The notes: generated from the letters alone by a model not told the origin. 64,000 nt of DNA from Plantibacter flavus (GCF_002024505.1 NZ_CP019402.1:3038001-3102000); one strand, 5' to 3'. Positions 18,701-27,762 are shown, counted from the first letter of the stretch. Made by a program: numbers and translations.

Positions 18701-19541
18701 CTGGCACACCAAGTTCGTTCTCGAAGACGATGTCGCCGTTCCCATCGATTCGTACATCGAGTCCAGCCGTGGAAACTCGCCACTGCCATGAGGCTTTACC
18801 CGACGCGCCCGGCGCCGCCTTGAGCTCGAAGAGTTCCTTGACGCCGGCCGGGGTCACCTCGTACACAAGGTCCGTAGTCGGGAAGACGTCGTGGTAAACG
18901 GCACGTTCCTTGACATCGCTCCAGGGGAACATGTCGCGCTGCAGCGGCGATGCAGAGGCTCCCTCGAGAGTGAAAGTGATCTCCCGGAGGTTCTTCGTGA
19001 TCGCAAGCAGCGGCGATTCGTCCGCTCGTCCAGCGAACACCGGAGCGAGGGGGTGCTGCGCGACTTCAGCGCCGCCCTGGCCCAACCACTGGAACGGACC
19101 GCGACCTGAAAGATCTGTGGAGACCGGCTTCCACTCGCCATCGATCTTCACGTTCAGCGGCACGTCGGAGAACTTCGTGACGTTCGATCCGTCCGGCCCC
19201 TCGTACGTCTCCGAGTAGGCCTTCCGGTCAACGACCTCGGCCGACGAAGGATCCACCTCATACACAGAGTCGAACTCGGGATCAGCATCCGGGGCGGGCG
19301 CCTCCTCCACCGGTTCCGCCGGCTGAGGAAGGCTCTCAATCTCCATCGGCACAGGTGCCTCGCCCTGTGGAAGCGCAGCGTCCTCCGAGGATCCGGTCAG
19401 CGCCGGTTCCAAAACCGACGATTCGCCGAGTTTCCCAGGCTCGTCGGGCTCGTCAGCAGCGGCAGGCTGCGCAATGGTTCCGACCAACGCTCCGACAATC
19501 GCAAAACCCAGCACCGCACGCATGAACCGTCGAGCGGCCAC
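12705..19541 (-). CDS. Secreted RHS/YD-repeat polymorphic toxin with two PA14-like domains
   Basis: 2,278 residues. The GTG start follows GGGGGA and gives a signal peptide ([22 protein letters not shown]). A wall-associated region comes next, with a carbohydrate-binding-like part (about residues 345-490) and fibronectin-like stretches (510-720). PA14-like domains follow at about 764-914 ([13 protein letters not shown]) and 1307-1450 ([19 protein letters not shown]). YD repeats run from about 1014, and the RHS core signature ([18 protein letters not shown]) lies near 2085. Everything after NRFDLSG is the variable tip. The tip's last 50 codons are read in a shifted frame: at the A5 tract (12852-12848) a -1 shift would restore a glycine-rich hydrophobic ending that stops at 12688. 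Used in contact-dependent killing of rivals (family knowledge). Confidence 0.9.
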   Translation of the reverse strand: MAARRFMRAVLGFAIVGALVGTIAQPAAADEPDEPGKLGESSVLEPALTGSSEDAALPQGEAPVPMEIESLPQPAEPVEEAPAPDADPEFDSVYEVDPSSAEVVDRKAYSETYEGPDGSNVTKFSDVPLNVKIDGEWKPVSTDLSGRGPFQWLGQGGAEVAQHPLAPVFAGRADESPLLAITKNLREITFTLEGASASPLQRDMFPWSDVKERAVYHDVFPTTDLVYEVTPAGVKELFELKAAPGASGKASWQWRVSTAGLDVRIDGNGDIVFENELGVPELAIPRPTMWDSASKRGDRANAQTNVDVSVEQDGKDWLLSLEPDRNWLNSADRVYPVFVDPDLYSTAAETHTYKTNGQYNHNYGIQVGNTNTNGTWRALALYNWASISGKQVLDVQVGLAGQSRDSTTTVRAGGLWVATSFQYNSLGTFLGNATYNNGNGLVDDDRLTSQVAAWTRAGTTAMHFTFTGEESNTYTYKHYQASQMYVWWKEYPTGGTVDSPTAPAHDAINTNLTPTLKIKGVTPAPGTSLQYLFRLSENPNPDVGTVWDSGWLAQDQIQVPADKLLPGRKYYWRAFVRDNYDGVFGTSTTRPVGTWAFTTANVPVVDKASSQPQDRSITVTDSPVLAVAAPPNPAGRALKYRFRIATGPDTRTGGVLLSNWLDAPQWQIPTASLQDGTTYSWTVLTKDVGYDVESTTPWVATFTVNKRLGADSISPTDVAGSVAVNLASGNANVQFSSPTVSTVGGPMGVGFNYNSLTESNAGLKAEYFDATAKPGQTQTYDFATATRVLQRTDKLISFNWETGSPGAESPGASVPADRFLARWTGFISPNVAGDYYFGTRQDDGAKLIIDGTTIINKWANTAFTPAPVFATTAKTLPAGPKPFQFDYYEASGPAGIELWAKLGPNGAPFIVPASWFTKSPEVLPDGWATSAILAGDIGSYTRVRVEEGSITLTDSKGGTHSFTRAADGGYRPPAGETGVVSLSSNKLVTFTDAAGIVHTFRADGVIDQVVSPIDIAKPAAPALEYNAQGRVKRTYDRLSTSAVPRDIRYFYGGDTAEAPLTRADSNLATSACPALPGGSEAPLGMLCRIVYPGHQPGTTDTTRLFYDAAGRLIGIQNPGNQNLSFSYDASRRLTAVRNVAQNDWLLADPARTASNTNQTVISYDAAGKAAAVTLAAPDGVSPNLQPGRKYTYEAGATIVNAVADDGSDSLARTVTWDAAWRGTGETSPSGLSSSVEWSSRDQILSTTDATGRMITNLYNQSDLQTDSYGPAPASCFGSDKRPLSSCATAPAHTSTNYDEGLRGLSTAWYNNQTLSGVPKVMTQGIPTVPSGLVEKDWSSASPVSGIAATNWSARMTGTITFPAAGKYEFQTYSDDGSQVWVDDNLVVNFWRGGAWAPSPVGIVNVAEAGQVSRIRIHYYQDTGPAALVLNWKAPGKTTFTAVPGTALSPAYNLATSTITDDSAPPGAPAGIDNTDVPASKTTTSYGASPWLGIATETALDPEGLNLRTQAGYSDTYNRRTSRMLPAGVASGQSLAVAGTTYSYFGDTQTIKAALPDDPQVKDASSHICGIPKTTAQFGALKKSTPPAGADGARAETQYLYDLWGREVGTKRSGDADWTCTTFDLRGRSVQTVYPATAQQVPRTAVFYYSVTAPLTMIAGDSAGATTTTVDLLGRTTTYADVWGAVTETQYNRLGQPTMTTLKTPSGPAQTSQSTFDIDGRLTGVTQAGISATPSYVQGELASVSYSNGASLEGVQRNGAAALTDQTWSFPTGEAVTDSVLRSQSGRILSNTLLDGDEAYESRYTYDTAGRLVAAAIPGHNLSYGYADGCGANTRAGMNGNRTSATDQVVGGGTTSTAYCYDWADRLTSSQISGAVDPTRGPVSQGLAATSLAYDAHGNTTKLADQTISYDIADRHTKTVVQAGPIVEYLRDVTGRIVQRTETPYGGGAPTVVRYGHTASSGGAAFTLDGANAVLELMVNLPGGVSVTMRGAAQLWSYPNIHGDIVVTADAGGARSPSVHRYDPFGQAVDPTSGALGTVSGNDAGPDTLTGDADWGWLGQHQKLTEHSGSISTIEMGARQYVPELGRFLEVDPVEGGVTNNYDYPPDPVNRFDLSGERACINEECRGLKIGPNGSVTGERLPPRPQPAKAKSYGDRVADNWNSTWANVPINWNKTWTKFFDNPQARTWNDAEFTGSFSGCAAGCFSAGTGGTGVGGAAGPKGFNLTLTVGAKTRRLTPLTSVVASRRESEPLLEPSGMEEMDGSRTLESSSAGRLAAEA
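12848..12852 (-). other. A5 tract where the RHS tip changes frame
   Basis: On the coding strand the sequence reads GGCGCAAAAACCCGAAGG. The annotated frame gives [14 protein letters not shown], a poor basic tail. The -1 frame gives [19 protein letters not shown] and then a glycine/valine-rich ending ([21 protein letters not shown]). Loss of one A from a six-base run, or a programmed -1 slip, would account for it. Confidence 0.6.
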
Positions 19542-19793
19542 ATATCCCCCAAAGTCAGAGCAACGAGGCCGAAGGTACGAGAAACCTGAAGATCACCGCA
19601 ACATCGACTGCGTGATTTCACTTGTACGCGTGTCAGTCTTGACAAAATTGGGGCAATACCCACCGTCGCCCCAACACTCATCGTCCGGAGGCCTTCGATG
19701 CGTCAGGAACCTACAGGTTTACGAGACACACGTTCCATCGTCGACCTGGGCGAATTCAGGCGCGCAGATCCGCAGATCTTCCGGCCCGCCCAA

Positions 19794-19857
19794 TGTCTCG
19801 AAAACTCGTCTCACAGTTCGGCGTGTCCCACTCCGTCTCGCTCGACTTTCTGAGACA
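19794..19857. promoter_or_regulatory. Possible res site of the serine resolvase
   Basis: Just before the resolvase start, TGTCTCGAAA (19794-19803) and TTTCTGAGACA (19847-19857) form an imperfect inverted pair, with further GTCTC repeats between them. Resolvase genes of this kind usually sit beside their res site, whose subsites are inverted repeats of this size. The remaining 250 bases up to the RHS start hold no gene that I can support. Confidence 0.4.
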
Positions 19858-19867
19858 TGCTGGTGTA

Positions 19868-20461
19868 ATGAGGCAGATCGGGTACACCAGAGTGAGCACC
19901 GCGAGCCAGGACGGGCAGTTGCAGCTCGACGCACTCGTCGACGCCGGCGTCCAGAAACGCGATGTATTCGCTGATGTGACCTCTGGCAGCAAGACCGCGA
20001 TCGAGCGGCCTGGGATGACGAAGCTGCTCGAGTACGCCGAGACCGGAGACACCGTGATCGTGTGGCGCATCGACCGACTAGGGCGTTCCCTCATCGATGT
20101 CCTCAACACTGTTGAGCTCCTACGCGGCCGCGGGGTCCATGTGCGATCGCTCTCGGATGGGATCGACCCTGCGACGTCGACGGGCCGGTTAATGCTGCAC
20201 ATGCTCGCCACCCTGGCCGAGTACGAGCGCGAGCTCATCGTCGAACGCGTCAACGCTGGCATCGCCGCGGCACGCGAGTCGGGCACGCGATTCGGGCGTC
20301 CGCGGGTGAACCCCGCCATCATCGAAGAGAAGCTCGCCCTCGTCGCCGAAGCCCGCAGCCGCGGTCGAACCGCCGCGGAGGCAGCGGCACTCGTTGGCTG
20401 GAGCAGAGCAACGCTCTACCGCCACCAGGCCGATGCTAAGAGCAAAGCTTCCTCATTCTGA
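19868..20461 (+). CDS. Serine recombinase of the Tn3 resolvase/invertase family
   Basis: The 197-residue protein is full length for a small resolvase. The nucleophile Ser10 lies in IGYTRVSTASQ, and the arginines Arg70 and Arg73 in WRIDRLGRSL, with the E-helix LATLAEYERELIVERVNAGI behind. The C-terminal HTH_7 (GRTAAEAAALVGWSRATLYRH) binds the site. The ATG at 19868 is the family start; the upstream extension is not conserved in kind. It resolves or inverts DNA between short sites and is not the integrase expected for a tRNA target, which would be a tyrosine recombinase. It may have brought in, or may reshuffle, the adjoining toxin region. Confidence 0.88.
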   Translation: MRQIGYTRVSTASQDGQLQLDALVDAGVQKRDVFADVTSGSKTAIERPGMTKLLEYAETGDTVIVWRIDRLGRSLIDVLNTVELLRGRGVHVRSLSDGIDPATSTGRLMLHMLATLAEYERELIVERVNAGIAAARESGTRFGRPRVNPAIIEEKLALVAEARSRGRTAAEAAALVGWSRATLYRHQADAKSKASSF

Positions 20462-20507
20462 TGGCCTGAGCACATCGGCGTTGCCGACAAGTTGTGAACG
20501 CTCGACG

Positions 20508-22022
20508 TCACGCGGATGTGTCAGCTCGGCGCCGAGCCAATACTGCCGCGGTGCCGCCCAGAAGCTCCGGGTAGGCCATCAGATAGACGAGATGCAACCA
20601 GGCCAGGTCTGCAACTGTCGCCGGCACCCGCCCGTTGTGCGCTTCGAGCAGTAGCCCCTGGCGAGGGGTGAGGCCTTGATCGAAGCCGTGGGTAGAGTTC
20701 CGAAGCACCCGCAGCCATTCAGACGCAGCATCTACTCGCGGGACAGTCACGTTGCCGCCTGCCTTGTCGGGGAGCCGGATACCGTCGCCATCGAGGAGCT
20801 CGGCCGCAAAGAAGCCTGCTGCCACAGCGCGCAGACCCTCAATGGCACGTTCGGCTCGAGGCAGCAGCACCGTCTGCACGGAGGCTGGCATCCGAAGTCT
20901 TATCTTGTCGAGCCGTTCGACGGCAGCCTTCGGCTTCGTCAGCGCGCTCCAGTTCCACTGTGGGTTCAGCCCGGGTAGCTGATCGAGCACATTGAACATG
21001 AGTACTCGACGTGTGTGGTCGTCGCTCGACGTCGCGAGGGCCTGGCAACTTCGAAATACCTGCGTCAGGGTGATAATCCTCTGCTGCGCACGACCTGGTT
21101 CCCACTGCCCGTCCCTTGAATTCACCGCAGGCTCGGTCGCGTGCGACAGGAGCAAGTCGAGTCGGCTGGCCCACCACCGCAGGGCATCGCGAAATGCCGA
21201 TCTCTCAATTGCACCGACCGGGTCGGCTCGGGTTTCGTTTCCAGTAGGCGAGGCCGTGTCGAGAAGGTCGACTGCGAAGCTTCTCCTACCCGGAAGCGAC
21301 TCTCCGAACACGATCGCAATCGAGCCACCGATGCGAGGGATGTTGATCCCCCAGACGTGTGGCGAGAGACTGCTGAATACCGGCGCCAAGAAGGGACCGA
21401 GGCCGACCATGCTGTCCGACGTGAGATGGTGAGCGCTTTGGAAGTGCAGGTCACCACTGCTCGGCTTCGGGGCATCATCAGAGACTCGCAGGAAGACTCC
21501 CGGCATCTGAAGACGCCCCGCGAGCTCAGTGGAACCGCGGACCAGAAACATGCGCGCGTTCGGGAGCGCATTTCGGTGGAGCTCCGGCATCACTGCCGCA
21601 GCAACTGCCGGCAGCTCTCCGGCAGTTGCTGCGGCGCCGAACAGAGCCATTGCTCCGGTGAGCATCGCGGCCGCATCGTGGGGGTACTTTTCGACAAGTT
21701 CGTCACGGAACGCGACAGCTCGCTCCCAGAGGTTGGCCGTCAGAATCCCGTCGAAGTCGCTGAGCTCGCGAAGCGAGACGTATGTCGACTCATCGTCTGG
21801 GGATGACTCCGAACCGGTGTCCAGTACGCGGATGAGACGCGGGGGTCGACCTTTGGCGGCCTCCGCGTTCCGCACGAGCCACCCAGATCCGTCGTGCTCG
21901 AGCGCCCATCCGGCCATACCAGCTAGTCCTGCTGGATCTCCGCCATACGCCCAAGAGGGAATCTGCACGCGGACCTGCGAGGCCCTCAACGCGGCAATGT
22001 CACGAGCAGTCTGAAACCTCAT
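20508..22022 (-). CDS. Hypothetical protein of about 504 residues
   Basis: A long soluble protein with no signal peptide. ATG 22022 (RFQTARDIAALRASQVRVQIP) lies behind GGAGAA; the extension to 22100 is less likely. Visible parts are an alpha/beta N-terminus, an Ala-rich centre (AAAMLTGAMALFGAAATAGELPAVAAAV) and an all-helical C-terminal half with an RW/LL pattern (DALRWWASRLDLLLSHATEP). It is convergent with the resolvase and divergent from the DUF4238 gene. No motif I can name. A 17-bp perfect inverted repeat lies within it (21595-21635). Confidence 0.65.
   Translation of the reverse strand: MRFQTARDIAALRASQVRVQIPSWAYGGDPAGLAGMAGWALEHDGSGWLVRNAEAAKGRPPRLIRVLDTGSESSPDDESTYVSLRELSDFDGILTANLWERAVAFRDELVEKYPHDAAAMLTGAMALFGAAATAGELPAVAAAVMPELHRNALPNARMFLVRGSTELAGRLQMPGVFLRVSDDAPKPSSGDLHFQSAHHLTSDSMVGLGPFLAPVFSSLSPHVWGINIPRIGGSIAIVFGESLPGRRSFAVDLLDTASPTGNETRADPVGAIERSAFRDALRWWASRLDLLLSHATEPAVNSRDGQWEPGRAQQRIITLTQVFRSCQALATSSDDHTRRVLMFNVLDQLPGLNPQWNWSALTKPKAAVERLDKIRLRMPASVQTVLLPRAERAIEGLRAVAAGFFAAELLDGDGIRLPDKAGGNVTVPRVDAASEWLRVLRNSTHGFDQGLTPRQGLLLEAHNGRVPATVADLAWLHLVYLMAYPELLGGTAAVLARRRADTSA
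21595..21635. repeat. Perfect 17-bp inverted repeat inside a coding region
   Basis: Arms at 21595-21611 and 21619-21635 (GCCGCAGCAACTGCCGG and its exact complement) are separated by seven bases. They encode the Ala-rich part of the hypothetical protein (ATAGELPAVAAA), so codon bias plus a symmetrical peptide may produce it. The RNA would form a very stable hairpin. Confidence 0.7.
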
Positions 22023-22206
22023 TGCTTCTCCACACCCCCATCCTGGAGCACGCTCCAGGAGTTGTGTCTCAGGCCAGCGCGACTGGGACATCTTCGTCAA
22101 GCGGCCCTGGACTCCGTGAGTGCAGCATCAGCGACGGCTTCTAAGCTGGCGATATGAGGATTCTGGCTCCGTCCCCGTTTTCGAACAGCGACCTCAACAA
22201 TCCAAG

Positions 22207-23361
22207 ATGATGACCAACCGCTCTGAAAATCTCTGGGAGATCGCCTGGCGAAACGCGGAAGCAATGACCGCTGCTGGGCAGGAGCCGAGGCGTCATCATC
22301 TGTTGCCGCGTTTCTATCTGCAGCGCTGGGCGATTGAAGATCGCGTCCGAGTCATTGACCTTGAGCGAGATCGCAACGCCTACGAACCTGCGCCGGAGCG
22401 CGCGGCGTTCGAGACGGACTTTTATCGCCTGCCCGACTCGCGCGGTCTGCCCGTCGTGTACTGGGAGGCGTGGCTCTCCGCGGTTGAAGGACACGCGTCA
22501 CAAGCTTTCGCCGTGCTCGATACAGATCGACCAGGAGACCTCGATGAAGAGCAGCACCAGTGGCTCGCCCTCTTCATCGCAGTGCAGATGACGCGCGGCC
22601 GAAAGGCGCGCGCAAAGCGACGCGCGATGCTGGCGGCAGAGCTGACGCAGATTCTCGATGCGTATGGCCCGGAGAATCTCGCGAATGACCTTCGCCAGGG
22701 TGACTTGTTCGCCTACACCGCCAACGATTCGATCGAGACGATAATGGCTGACGTCGAGCGCTTTCGAAGCGATCCGTCTCAGCTCCCGCTCACGCGCGAG
22801 CAGGATTTGAGAGTTTTTGCGCATACGGCAACGCATGTCGCCGGGCTCATCACGATGCGTCACTTCGCGATCTACAAGACGCCGCGCGCTTTGATCACCT
22901 CCGACGAGCCGATGCTCGAACTGCATGAAGACATGGCAAACCCGTCCCTCAGCGGTGGCGTCTGGGGTGCGCCGATCCTCGCATTCCCGATCGGCCCATA
23001 CCGCGTGGCTGCGTTTTACCGGCGAGACATCGAGCCACGGCAACCAGGCTCGACGTTGAGCATCAACGAGACAGTGGATCTGAACGCTGCACTCCTGGCC
23101 AATGCCCACAGCTTCGCGATTGCGCGGCCCGGAGACCTGATTGCCGAGCGACTCTTCCTCCCCGATGCACAGAGCTTTCGTTCCAGTCGCCAGCCAGATC
23201 CCAAATCAGGAAACATGCTCTTCCGCTTCTGGTCGCCTTCACGGTGGGAGGGACAACCGAACGCACCCACTCGTGTCGTGTCACGTTGGTGGCCACCGCA
23301 CGTTCCGCCGGCATCACCACCCACTGAAGAAGAACAGAGGATTATCGACGGCTGGACTTAG
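22207..23361 (+). CDS. DUF4238 protein
   Basis: The 384-residue protein carries the DUF4238 hallmark near its start (EPRRHHLLPRFYLQRWAIEDRV) and the usual later motif ALITSDEPMLELHED, where the protein re-reads as ITSDNPV-like in relatives. Family members are widespread on mobile DNA and of unknown function; a nuclease-like or anti-phage role has been suspected but not shown to my knowledge. ATG 22207 is chosen because the residues before it lack family likeness; ATG 22210 is equally possible. Divergent from the 504-residue gene. Confidence 0.75.
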   Translation: MMTNRSENLWEIAWRNAEAMTAAGQEPRRHHLLPRFYLQRWAIEDRVRVIDLERDRNAYEPAPERAAFETDFYRLPDSRGLPVVYWEAWLSAVEGHASQAFAVLDTDRPGDLDEEQHQWLALFIAVQMTRGRKARAKRRAMLAAELTQILDAYGPENLANDLRQGDLFAYTANDSIETIMADVERFRSDPSQLPLTREQDLRVFAHTATHVAGLITMRHFAIYKTPRALITSDEPMLELHEDMANPSLSGGVWGAPILAFPIGPYRVAAFYRRDIEPRQPGSTLSINETVDLNAALLANAHSFAIARPGDLIAERLFLPDAQSFRSSRQPDPKSGNMLFRFWSPSRWEGQPNAPTRVVSRWWPPHVPPASPPTEEEQRIIDGWT

Positions 23362-23406
23362 CGGGACACTTCGCATCTACCGGCACCTCGAACAGAATCC
23401 CAAGGG

Positions 23407-23670
23407 TTGGTGCGGCCTGACCGTATCGGTTCCATCCAGGCCAGGCGCTATTCATGGCATGCCATCATCGACGCGCGGATCGTCTCCGCACTCCGGGCCG
23501 GCGGTCACCGCATTCCGACGATCGCAGCCGTTCTCGAACGGCTGCGTGACTACGCCAATCCGACTGATGCAGATGAGCTGCTGGCCGTCCGACTCAAGCG
23601 GATCGCGGAACGTAGCATCGCGCTCCTCGAAGCGTCTGCATCGCTGCGCCAGCTCATCCGTGGAACGTAG
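23407..23670 (+). pseudogene. Remnant of a MerR-like regulator
   Basis: The 87-codon frame starts at a TTG inside what looks like the wing of a MerR-type DNA-binding domain (LVRPDRIGSIQARRYSWHAI) and continues with the following helices (DARIVSALRAGGHRIPTIAAVLERL). The helix-turn-helix that should precede it is missing: upstream codons in this frame run straight into the DUF4238 stop and have no start or ribosome site. I read it as a 5'-truncated gene, possibly cut when the DUF4238 gene arrived. Confidence 0.5.
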
Positions 23671-23697
23671 CCCGAAAACGATGGTTTACGGACACCC

Positions 23698-25062
23698 TCA
23701 GTAGTGCGACACGATCTCCGTCGTGCTCGACACGAGGTGACCGGCGGGGAAGACCTGCTTGCGTAACCCGTCCTCTTCGAAGACGTGTGCCGCTCCTGGG
23801 AACGCCTCGAAGGCAAGCGGATTGAGCGCATTCGGATTGTGGAAGACGGTGAAGCCGTCGGTCCAGTCTTCCTCGTAGCCGGGAGTCACTATCTGCGAAA
23901 AGGCTTCTTCAACACCTGTGTTGTCTTTCGAGAAGCGTCGCCCCTCGTGCTTCACGGCCACACTCGGATCACCCATGCCTGCCGCGATCCCCAAGCGGTT
24001 GAACTTGGTCAGCGTTCCAGCCGCGTTGAATGCGACAGCGCTGACGTGCTCCGAGTCGGGCAGCTTGAAGAAGCCCGAAGGGAACTCCTTCGTACCCCAC
24101 TTGATCTGAGCAACCGGCACTTCAACCCTCTGCATCTTGCCCTCGCTCTCCACGTCTTCGATGCGCACACCGTACAGGTACTCGTAGAGGGCCGATTGGC
24201 TCCAAGTCATAGAGAGAGGATGGTGAAAGTCCTGGATCGCGATGACGAACGGGATAGTCAGATCCAAGCCCTCGCGGGTCCAGTACCCCTTGTCGTTCAG
24301 CTTCTCCCACAGCCGACCCGAGAACCGAGTCGGCAGGTAGTTGTGCACGTACTCGAAGATGTCTTCCTCGGTCGTGGGGAGCGGCACCACCTGATTGGCA
24401 GGCGGAGGGTTCGAGGTGGTTGCCTCCACATAGAAGTCGCCAACGATGCCTCGTGCCAAGAAGTCAGGCGCAGGCTTGGGCTGCTCTACCCGGTGGCCCG
24501 CCTCTCTCAGCACGGCCCACAAATAGAGTTCCCAGACCCGCGCATCGAAGCCGGTCGTCTGAAACTGCTCGATGTAGGAGCCGTCCTGGTTCTCGTACCA
24601 GCGCATAGCGACCTCGATCAGCCGCTTTGCCGCGATGGCACTCGGGCTGTCGCGAAGGTACTTAAAACGTTCGTGCAGCTTGTTCTCCTTCGCCACCTTC
24701 GCGAAGAAGTCCACCGAAGGCTTCTCGTCGCCCTGTGCTCGCTCGTTGTCGTAGTCGTTGTGAACACGAGCCATGCTCGCCGCAGTCCGCTCTACGGCCT
24801 CACGGATGCTCGCGTGGTCTTGGAGGATGTCCACGCCGCGATACCTCCCAGCGAGGTCCGGAGCCATGACGGCGCTGTGTAAGTCCTTGTCGGTGAGGTC
24901 CAGAAAGATCGTCCCAAAGACCCGTGCGGGCTCGATCTCCAGCCACTCAACCTCTTTGATGGGCGGCAAACCTCCAGGTCCGCGCGCCCAAACCACATGA
25001 GCTTTGAACCGCTGCTCGGACACGGCTCGAATCTCGACGGGCTCTACTTCTTCGTTCCCCAC
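23698..25062 (-). CDS. Predicted PD-(D/E)XK-like nuclease, unknown family
   Basis: The protein is about 454 residues. GTG 25062 follows AAGGGGG at good spacing; GTG 25083 is an alternative start. Near residue 190 a helix (FDARVWELYLWAVLREAGHRV) is followed by PAPDFLARG and GDFYVEATTSN. The order Glu-in-helix, Asp, then hydrophobic-Glu-x-Thr at a strand end is the pattern of PD-(D/E)XK nucleases with a changed lysine. The N-terminal 150 residues and the C-terminal 200 are unfamiliar. The place among cargo genes would suit a defence or restriction role. The family is a guess from motif spacing; a structure prediction would decide it. Confidence 0.5.
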   Translation of the reverse strand: MGNEEVEPVEIRAVSEQRFKAHVVWARGPGGLPPIKEVEWLEIEPARVFGTIFLDLTDKDLHSAVMAPDLAGRYRGVDILQDHASIREAVERTAASMARVHNDYDNERAQGDEKPSVDFFAKVAKENKLHERFKYLRDSPSAIAAKRLIEVAMRWYENQDGSYIEQFQTTGFDARVWELYLWAVLREAGHRVEQPKPAPDFLARGIVGDFYVEATTSNPPPANQVVPLPTTEEDIFEYVHNYLPTRFSGRLWEKLNDKGYWTREGLDLTIPFVIAIQDFHHPLSMTWSQSALYEYLYGVRIEDVESEGKMQRVEVPVAQIKWGTKEFPSGFFKLPDSEHVSAVAFNAAGTLTKFNRLGIAAGMGDPSVAVKHEGRRFSKDNTGVEEAFSQIVTPGYEEDWTDGFTVFHNPNALNPLAFEAFPGAAHVFEEDGLRKQVFPAGHLVSSTTEIVSHY

Positions 25063-25449
25063 CGGGACCCCCTTGTTGGTCACCTCAGGCTAGCGGCGGG
25101 TTGGGCGACCTGTCGGTCGTGCCCCGCACTTCGTCCTACGCCTGTTCCAAAACGATCGATTCTGAGACCCCGCCGCGACGGAGCAGCTGTTACAATTGAG
25201 GCCTCTTGAAAGGAGCCTGGATCAGAACATCGATCCGGGAACTGAGAGCCTCGTTTACGCGACGCTCATTGAAATCAGCAACAACCGACAGCCAACTTAG
25301 AGCCCTCGCCGAATTGTTCTCGCCGAACAATTGTCGCGGTGGATGGTAACTAAGACAGCAACGCGGCGGGTTCCGCGGTCGGAGTAGATCGACAGCCATT
25401 CGAACAATCGGTGTTAGCGGCGAGGAACGGCACCTGATTCGGACGAACA
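25063..25449. other. Intergenic region with an inverted repeat
   Basis: No supportable gene. AATTGTTC (25312-25319) and GAACAATT (25325-25332) make an 8-bp-arm hairpin with a five-base loop, in a locally AT-richer stretch that probably serves as operator or terminator. The divergent promoters for the genes at 25062 and 25450 should lie here. Confidence 0.45.
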
Positions 25450-25647
25450 GTGCCCCCAGTCGACCTCACCCCTCTCGCAGACGCTTTTGCCGTCCCCCTC
25501 GGTGCCCTCCAGATCGTCAGCCTGGTCTTCCTTACACTCGTGGCGCTGTTCGCGATTCTGACGCTGCTTCCAGGGCCAGTCGGCAAGCGCGCCTACAAGA
25601 CCCTCCGCATCCTCATGAGGATGAAGATCCCGCCCGGTGGCGGCTAG
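25450..25647 (+). CDS. 65-residue single-span membrane protein
   Basis: The GTG start is followed by PPVDLTPLADAFAVPLGALQ, one hydrophobic helix (IVSLVFLTLVALFAILTLL) and a basic tail (KRAYKTLRILMRMK). Its TAG stop shares a base with the GTG start of the next gene, which argues that both are real and co-translated. No family recognised. Confidence 0.55.
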   Translation: MPPVDLTPLADAFAVPLGALQIVSLVFLTLVALFAILTLLPGPVGKRAYKTLRILMRMKIPPGGG

Positions 25648-26129
25648 TGCCGGCGCTGCGCGGCGGCCTGATAATGCTGCAGCGACTACGCGGTCGTGTT
25701 GAGCGTCGGTGGCAACGCCGCCGACTGCCACGCGTCAGCGTCGGAGAACGGCGGTTCCAGATCACGCGCTTGCATGAGTACCCCAGCCATCTAACGGCGT
25801 ACTTGAGCCCACAGAGACGGCACCGACACGCATGGACCGAAGTACAGTACAAGGTCTGGGACGGTCCGCGGGGCGCGCGCGGCCTGGTGACGGTCATCAA
25901 CGTCGACAAAGTACACCGCCGTCAAGGATGGGCCTCCGCCATGGTCGAAGCACTCCTGCAGCTCTACCCGGGCCGGGTGTGGGCCGTCGAGAACCCGAAC
26001 GACGAATCCGGGCAGCTCTTCGTCCACCTCGCGCACAAGCATCCCGGCGTCATCCTGCCGCCGGCGATCGACACCAGCTATGGAGTGGACGCCCCACGGC
26101 GCTACAGCACGCCACCCGGGTTCAGGTGA
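25647..26129 (+). CDS. GNAT-like acetyltransferase candidate
   Basis: The 160-residue protein has a basic N-terminus and then the core of a GNAT fold: a strand (LVTVINVDKV) followed by the acetyl-CoA pyrophosphate loop and helix (HRRQGWASAMVEALLQLY, close to the R/Q-x-x-G-x-A pattern), then the next strand (RVWAVENPNDESGQLFVHLAHKHPG). In-frame GTG starts are 25647 (overlapping the upstream stop) and possibly the ATG at 25674. The acceptor is unknown. On mobile DNA such enzymes may modify drugs, toxins or proteins. Confidence 0.55.
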   Translation: MPALRGGLIMLQRLRGRVERRWQRRRLPRVSVGERRFQITRLHEYPSHLTAYLSPQRRHRHAWTEVQYKVWDGPRGARGLVTVINVDKVHRRQGWASAMVEALLQLYPGRVWAVENPNDESGQLFVHLAHKHPGVILPPAIDTSYGVDAPRRYSTPPGFR

Positions 26130-26265
26130 GCCATTCGCCGCCGTGGACGCGCAGCGCGTAGCAGGTAGGGCACGAGCCACCACCTGGCACCGACGGGGTG
26201 GTTGGGACTCGAGTCTCCACCACCCCACTTCTCATGCCTCGTAGGCATCGACCAGTTGATCGATC

Positions 26266-26898
26266 TCAGCCTGACTGGTGTGCACTCGACTCAGCGGCCG
26301 CGAAGCCCGCAGCCGTGTTCCTGATAACCGTCGCCGTGAGCCCTCGAAGCTCAGCAAGCCACTTGAGATACTGCAGAGCGTCCTCGTTGGACAGAAACGT
26401 CGGGTGGGACTGCCAGAAGATACGACCATCTGGCTCAGTGCGCAGTGTCTGAAAGGCTCCGGAACCTGACGGGTGGGCCATCGAGCTCAGGTGATCGTGT
26501 AGTCGTTTGAAGCCCGGCAAGCTCTTCTGTGCTGCGGCAATCACCTTGCCCATTGCAAGTCCCTGCTCGGCTCCGGGATAGAGCTTCGACATCTCTCCTG
26601 GGTGCTTCTCGATGTAGAAGACGACTGCGAGGTTTTCAGCGAAAGATCGCAGGAGCGTCGCCGCAGCAAGCGGGTTGCCGGCCTCGACCATGTCCACCGT
26701 TCCTAGGTGAAACGCTTGTGCACGCTCGACGAACCCAAGGAAGGAGAGATAACCCATCGTCAAGTCGACGGCGCCAGACAGCGCCCCTCGAGCACCACGG
26801 ACCATCTCCAGCGCTGCCGTTCTGGCGTCCCGCAGCTCGCCCTCAATCTCCGCTGCGTCGAATACCCGGCTGCCGTTCACAGCCCCAGCTTCGACCAT
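26266..26898 (-). CDS. Hypothetical all-helical protein, 210 residues
   Basis: The protein is almost all helical (AEIEGELRDARTAALEMVRGA, FVERAQAFHLGTVDMVEAG, LLRSFAENLAVVFYIEKHP), with a HDHLSSMAHPSGSG motif near residue 140 that looks like the His-containing helix of DUF5677-like proteins, a weak likeness. It stops at AESSAHQSG. A neighbouring frame continues with a well-formed ending (RVHTSQAEIDQLVDAYEA, stop 26232), so a late frameshift may have shortened it. Confidence 0.55.
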   Translation of the reverse strand: MVEAGAVNGSRVFDAAEIEGELRDARTAALEMVRGARGALSGAVDLTMGYLSFLGFVERAQAFHLGTVDMVEAGNPLAAATLLRSFAENLAVVFYIEKHPGEMSKLYPGAEQGLAMGKVIAAAQKSLPGFKRLHDHLSSMAHPSGSGAFQTLRTEPDGRIFWQSHPTFLSNEDALQYLKWLAELRGLTATVIRNTAAGFAAAESSAHQSG

Positions 26899-27096
26899 CG
26901 CCGCCGCGCCGCGCTAGACAACCGCGCGAAGAAGGTTCAGAACCACTACGGCTTCGCTGGTGACGTCAGCTCCGCGTCGGACACTTCGCGTTGAACCAGC
27001 CGCCTTCGTGCCCGAGCTCCGCACCGCCCCGGCGAGCTACTGCTCCCAGACAATGATCGCTTTCTACCCAGACGCTGAATCGCTAACCTGTCGTCC

Positions 27097-27762
27097 ATGC
27101 ACAATCGTGGCAGGGCGGCAATTGTCCACATCATTTGGGCCGTCGCCGGCGTGGCGGTAGGAGCGACTGTCGCCCTGTTGTGGATCGGAAAGCTCAAATC
27201 CGAGTGGGTCGCAGCAACAGGGACCTGGTTTGGTGCGACCGCTACGGTCCTCACGCTCCTGTGGGCGGTTCAGACCTTTCGAGCGGACCAAGCGCATCGC
27301 GAGCAACAACGCATCGATAGGGACCAAGCACAGCGCGAGGCCGACGAGGCCCTGGCTGCAACTCAACAACGCGAGTTGCTGCAGGCAGCTGCTGAATTGG
27401 AGTCCGCGGCGCGACGAGTCAGCGTGTCAATCGCTGGCGGGGCAGGACAAGGCAGCGGCTCCGACCTGCTCATGACGAGCGTGCACTTCTCCGTGACGAA
27501 CGACACCGCAGGCCCAGTGACGATCAAGGAATTGCGGTTTCTCCCTCCGCTGGTAGCGAAGAGCTATCCGCAAGTTCCCCTCCGTCTCCAGAGCAACGAG
27601 ACTCGTCAGGAACAAGTACAGGTTGAACTGATCAACGTTGAGAGTCACGAACTGTCCGGGGCGCCGCTGACACGGTTCACCGCAGAAATCGTCTACGGAC
27701 TGGATGGCCGCTTGTGGACTCGAACGTCCGTCGACGACTCGACTCCTACACTGCTCGAATGA
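27097..27762 (+). CDS. Two-span membrane protein with C-terminal beta domain
   Basis: The 221-residue protein has two N-terminal membrane helices (IIWAVAGVAVGATVALLWI and WFGATATVLTLLWAVQTF) joined by a short loop. A charged coiled-coil stretch follows (RADQAHREQQRIDRDQAQREADEALAATQQRELLQAAAELES), then a beta-sandwich-like domain (LLMTSVHFSVTNDTAGPVTIKELRFLPP). The soluble parts face the cytoplasm by the positive-inside rule. Similar in plan to the gene at 7186. Role unknown. Confidence 0.6.
   Translation: MHNRGRAAIVHIIWAVAGVAVGATVALLWIGKLKSEWVAATGTWFGATATVLTLLWAVQTFRADQAHREQQRIDRDQAQREADEALAATQQRELLQAAAELESAARRVSVSIAGGAGQGSGSDLLMTSVHFSVTNDTAGPVTIKELRFLPPLVAKSYPQVPLRLQSNETRQEQVQVELINVESHELSGAPLTRFTAEIVYGLDGRLWTRTSVDDSTPTLLE

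Noticed and set aside
25190..25399. 69-codon minus-strand frame
   Set aside because: No ribosome site, and it covers the AT-richer control region with the inverted repeat.
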